Assembly (NCBI GenBank): GCA_046723645.1
Contig: JBKOUY010000187.1
Coordinates: forward strand, 1-8,196
DNA length: 8,196 nt
From: DASQUK01 sp046723645
Lineage (GTDB): Bacteria; Actinomycetota; Acidimicrobiia; Acidimicrobiales; VFJN01
Direction: 5' to 3'
Positions within the stretch are counted from its first letter, which is position 1. Each line of letters begins with the position of its first letter. The translations under genes and the position numbers were made by a program. Below are positions 6,460 through 8,196 of the stretch, piece by piece. The notes under the pieces are model-generated. The model worked only from the letters and a program-made list of their open reading frames with translations, did no database searches and was not told where the DNA came from.

Positions 6460-6723
6460 GTGCTGTTGCTCGCCATCCTGGGTCTGGGGCTGTTCGCCGG
6501 CGCAGTCGCCCAGCTCGTACTCGGTACCGGCGTCTATGACATCAACTGGGGCGAGGCCATCGTCGCCGGGCTCGTGGGCTCGTTCGTGGGCGGCCTGCTC
6601 GCCAGCCTCATCGCCGGCGACGGCATCCAGCTGCGTGCCAGCGGCATCATCGGGTCGATCATCGGTGCCATCGTGGTCTCGGCCGCCTACCGCTGGTACC
6701 GCGGCCGTCGCCGCATCGCCTGA
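6460..6723 (+). CDS. GlsB/YeaQ/YmgE-family small membrane protein
   Basis: This is an 87-residue, very hydrophobic protein with three predicted helices: residues 1-22 (LLLAILGLGLFAGAVAQLVL), about 33-51 (IVAGLVGSFVGGLLASLIAG) and about 62-79 (IIGSIIGAIVVSAAYRWY), ending in a basic YRGRRRIA. The glycine-rich helices (GLFAGAVA, GSFVGGLLA, GIIGSIIGAIV) and the length match the transglycosylase-associated/GlsB family of stress-induced inner-membrane proteins, whose biochemical role is unclear. The start is GTG 6460, directly before the first helix; no ribosome binding site is visible, so translation may be leaderless. The gene converges on the truncated haemoglobin gene with a 38-base gap. Confidence 0.85.
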   Translation: MLLLAILGLGLFAGAVAQLVLGTGVYDINWGEAIVAGLVGSFVGGLLASLIAGDGIQLRASGIIGSIIGAIVVSAAYRWYRGRRRIA

Positions 6724-6726
6724 GCA

Positions 6727-6760
6727 GCCGAGCTGACGTCGACGGGATCCTCGTCACGGC
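6727..6760. terminator. Possible bidirectional hairpin between convergent genes
   Basis: GCCG (6727-6730) pairs with CGGC (6757-6760) and TGACG (6734-6738) with CGTCA (6752-6756), with a 3-base bulge on the left arm and a 13-base loop. It fills the short gap between two converging stops, where a shared terminator would be expected. There is no T-run, so the call is tentative. Confidence 0.35.
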
Positions 6761-6761
6761 G

Positions 6762-7229
6762 TCAGGCGGCAGGACCGGTCCCCTCGATCAGCCCGTCCCA
6801 CGACCAGTGCGGGATGCGCAGACCATCCGGCACGTCATCCGCCGAGTGGTGGTAGCGGGACATCGTGGTCGTGGTCGCCCACGCGAAATAGTCGTGCAGC
6901 ACCTGTCGGAGCCGATCGTCGCCGGCGAGGCCGACGTCTGCGAGCGCCTGATCGAAGCAGATGATCGCTCGGCGGTCCATGTCCTCGTGCGGCCCGTTGC
7001 CGCTGTGAATCCGCACCACCGTGGTCTCGTCACCGTACGCATCCGAGTACCTCGTCGGACCACCGAGAGCCTCCCCCCAGTACGCCGCCAAACGCTCGGT
7101 GTGCTGGGGGTGGTATCCGTGGCTGAACGCGTGGCTCACCACGTCGTCCGCCACCACCCTCGCATGCCATGCGGCGGCCAAGCCCAACAGGCCGTCGGCA
7201 CCGCCCGCGGCCTCGTACACCGTCTGCAT
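6762..7229 (-). CDS. Group II-like truncated haemoglobin
   Basis: This is a 155-residue protein when started at the ATG ending at 7229 (MQTVYEAAGG), the usual beginning of the family. In-frame upstream starts (ATG at 7250, GTG at 7277) are possible but lack binding sites. AFSHGYHPQHTERLAAYWGEALGG (residues 34-57, given here as the C/E-helix region) is the hallmark block. RIHSGNG (73-79) places the probable proximal haem ligand at His75. The tail WATTTTMSRYHHSADDVPDGL (from residue about 117) is shared by the actinobacterial branch. By eye, the tryptophan usually found at G8 in group II globins falls on Ala88/Ile89, so haem-pocket chemistry may differ from the O2-binding TrHbO type. Roles proposed for the family are O2, NO or peroxide chemistry. 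The gene is transcribed alone, toward the GlsB-type gene. Confidence 0.85.
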   Translation of the reverse strand: MQTVYEAAGGADGLLGLAAAWHARVVADDVVSHAFSHGYHPQHTERLAAYWGEALGGPTRYSDAYGDETTVVRIHSGNGPHEDMDRRAIICFDQALADVGLAGDDRLRQVLHDYFAWATTTTMSRYHHSADDVPDGLRIPHWSWDGLIEGTGPAA

Positions 7230-7311
7230 CGTCCCAGGATTGCATTCCATGACGGACCGGGCGGGCTCCCCGACCACCAGCTTCGGTGCACGCTGACAAC
7301 TGTCGGGTGGG

Positions 7312-7337
7312 CAGCCGCCCCTCCCAGGGGCAAGCTG
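7312..7337. repeat. Inverted repeat in a divergent intergenic region
   Basis: GCCCCT (7317-7322) pairs with AGGGGC (7326-7331) around CCC, and CAGC (7312-7315) pairs with GCTG (7334-7337) across a small internal loop. It lies between the divergent starts of the truncated haemoglobin and DUF1801 genes. It could be an operator for either gene or a leader hairpin of the latter; nothing else identifies it. Confidence 0.4.
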
Positions 7338-7399
7338 TGCTTGTCGCGTTCGGGTCCGTCAGTCCGCGCCCACGGTTTCAGTCACTTGGAGCAAACGCA

Positions 7400-7924
7400 A
7401 TGGCCAACAAGGCGTCCAAGAAGTCTGCGAAGGTCACAAAGAAGGCCGCCGCGAAGCGTGTCGCTGCCAAAGCGGCCAAACCGCACAAGGTGGCATCCGA
7501 GGCGCAGTCGCCCAACGCCAAAGAGCCGGTTCTCCTGGCGGGCGGCAACCCTCAGATCGCGAAGGCCGAAGGCGACGCCCCCGTGCAGGCATACATCGCG
7601 GCGATGCCGGGCTGGAAACGCGACGTCGGCCGTCGGCTGGACGCGCTCATCGTCCGCACCGTCCCCGGCGTGCGCAAGGCGGTCAAATGGAACTCGCCGT
7701 TCTACGGCGTCGAGGACCAGGGCTGGTTTCTCAACGTCCACTGCTTCACCAAGTACGTCAAGGTGGCGTTCTTCCGTGGCCGGTCGCTGCGTCCTGTCCC
7801 CCCGGGCGGGTCCAAGCACAAGGACGTGCGCTACCTCGACATCCACGAGGACGACGACGTCGACGAAACCCAGCTCGCCGATTGGGTCAAGCAGGCCAGC
7901 CAACTGCCGGGTGAGGACCTGTGA
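7400..7924 (+). CDS. DUF1801 (YdhG-like) protein with lysine/alanine-rich N-terminal tail
   Basis: This is a 174-residue protein. The start is ATG 7400, with GGAG eight bases upstream; longer versions in frame begin with unlikely sequence. Residues 1-35 are a basic tail with KK, AAAKR and AAKAAK repeats, resembling histone-H1-like or HU-type tails of actinobacterial DNA-binding proteins. A linker follows. From about residue 57 comes the DUF1801 domain: VQAYIAAMPGWKRDVGRRLD, then VRKAVKWNSPFYG, WFLNVHCFTKYVKVAFFRG (the central sheet), and KHKDVRYLDIHEDDD near the end. The family is small and of unknown biochemical function; some members have a similar fold to iron-chaperone frataxin. The basic tail suggests nucleic-acid binding, which is inference. 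A weak hairpin (7944-7948 with 7957-7961) follows. Confidence 0.85.
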   Translation: MANKASKKSAKVTKKAAAKRVAAKAAKPHKVASEAQSPNAKEPVLLAGGNPQIAKAEGDAPVQAYIAAMPGWKRDVGRRLDALIVRTVPGVRKAVKWNSPFYGVEDQGWFLNVHCFTKYVKVAFFRGRSLRPVPPGGSKHKDVRYLDIHEDDDVDETQLADWVKQASQLPGEDL

Positions 7925-8065
7925 GGCAGTCGACGTAGATCGACCTCGTTCGTGACCGAGGACGCTGGTTGGACACGGCTGGATCCACTCGTTCGGACTC
8001 CCTAGCCGACTGGATCACTTCGATACGGTCGAGTTGACATTGACCCGACCGGAGAGGAGTTCGTC

Positions 8066-8196
8066 ATGGCGTCAATTTCCGAGCGGGAGAACCGGGAGAT
8101 CGAGGCGGCCAACACCTCTGGCAACACCCCGGTCGTCTTCATCCACGGTCTCTGGCTGCTGCCGAGCAGCTGGGCGAACTGGGCGGACTTCTTCAA
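8066..8196 (+). CDS. Alpha/beta hydrolase, N-terminal part
   Basis: The window ends after 43 codons. The start ATG at 8066 has GGAGAGGAG six bases upstream. After a charged, serine-rich N-terminus comes EAANTSGNTPVVFIHGLWLL: VVFIHG (residues 23-28) is the first core strand and HG oxyanion motif of the alpha/beta-hydrolase fold, and PSSWANWADFF follows as in ester or haloalkane-type hydrolases. The nucleophile elbow (GxSxG) and the rest of the catalytic triad lie outside the window, so the substrate class (esterase, lipase, dehalogenase or peroxidase) cannot be said. It is preceded by 141 bases of noncoding DNA in which no firm promoter could be assigned. Confidence 0.85.
   Translation, partial: MASISERENREIEAANTSGNTPVVFIHGLWLLPSSWANWADFF

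Noticed and set aside
7979..8022. Two CTGGATC-containing near-repeats 31 bases apart upstream of the hydrolase gene
   Set aside because: Only 10 of 13 positions agree and the spacing alone is not enough to call an operator.
8034..8039. TTGACA upstream of the hydrolase gene as a -35 box
   Set aside because: The -10 would fall on or next to the ribosome binding site and start codon, where no TAnnnT sequence exists.

Overview
The window is high-GC DNA with dense genes, GTG starts next to ATG starts, and proteins of recognisably actinobacterial families: an Rv2629-like release-factor relative, a HGYHPQH-type truncated haemoglobin, and a DUF1801 protein with a lysine/alanine tail. It most likely comes from an actinomycetote chromosome. 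The genus cannot be fixed by reading; a deep-branching or soil lineage is only a guess. No phage, plasmid, insertion-sequence or CRISPR signature is visible, so this looks like ordinary chromosome rather than an island.

Layout. Bases 1-83 hold the tail of a PhoU-type phosphate regulator. It is followed by about 585 bases without a convincing gene, which contain one strong stem-loop (475-502). A small membrane protein (669-968) ends in a clear GC-rich hairpin terminator. After a partly AT-richer gap comes a baeRF/Vms1-type protein related to eRF1 (1370-2512, +). It converges on a radical SAM protein with a SPASM-like C-terminus (2560-3606, -). That gene is divergently transcribed from a family 2 glycosyltransferase (3666-4550, +), with only 59 bases between the starts.

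Next on the minus strand are a remnant of a DUF985 cupin gene (4561-4716), a perfect 10-bp hairpin terminator and tRNA-Lys(CTT) (4759-4831). Divergent from the tRNA is a two-gene unit joined by an ATGA overlap: an uncharacterised conserved protein (4892-5602) and a flavodoxin/FMN-reductase-like protein (5599-6363). A small three-helix GlsB/YeaQ-type membrane protein (6460-6723, +) converges on a group II-like truncated haemoglobin (6762-7229, -). A DUF1801 protein with a basic tail (7400-7924, +) and the first 43 codons of an alpha/beta hydrolase (8066 to the window end) finish the window.

How the genes work together. Most neighbours look functionally independent: phosphate regulation, ribosome rescue, oxygen or redox chemistry, membrane stress proteins. 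Only two pairs look like working units from context: the coupled hypothetical/flavoprotein pair at 4892-6363, and, more loosely, the divergent radical SAM/glycosyltransferase pair at 2560-4550. I found no precursor peptide or transporter that would make the latter a peptide-modification cluster, and I see no clearly novel system. The best leads are the coupled pair, the DUF985 remnant beside the tRNA, and the stem-loop in the gap after phoU.
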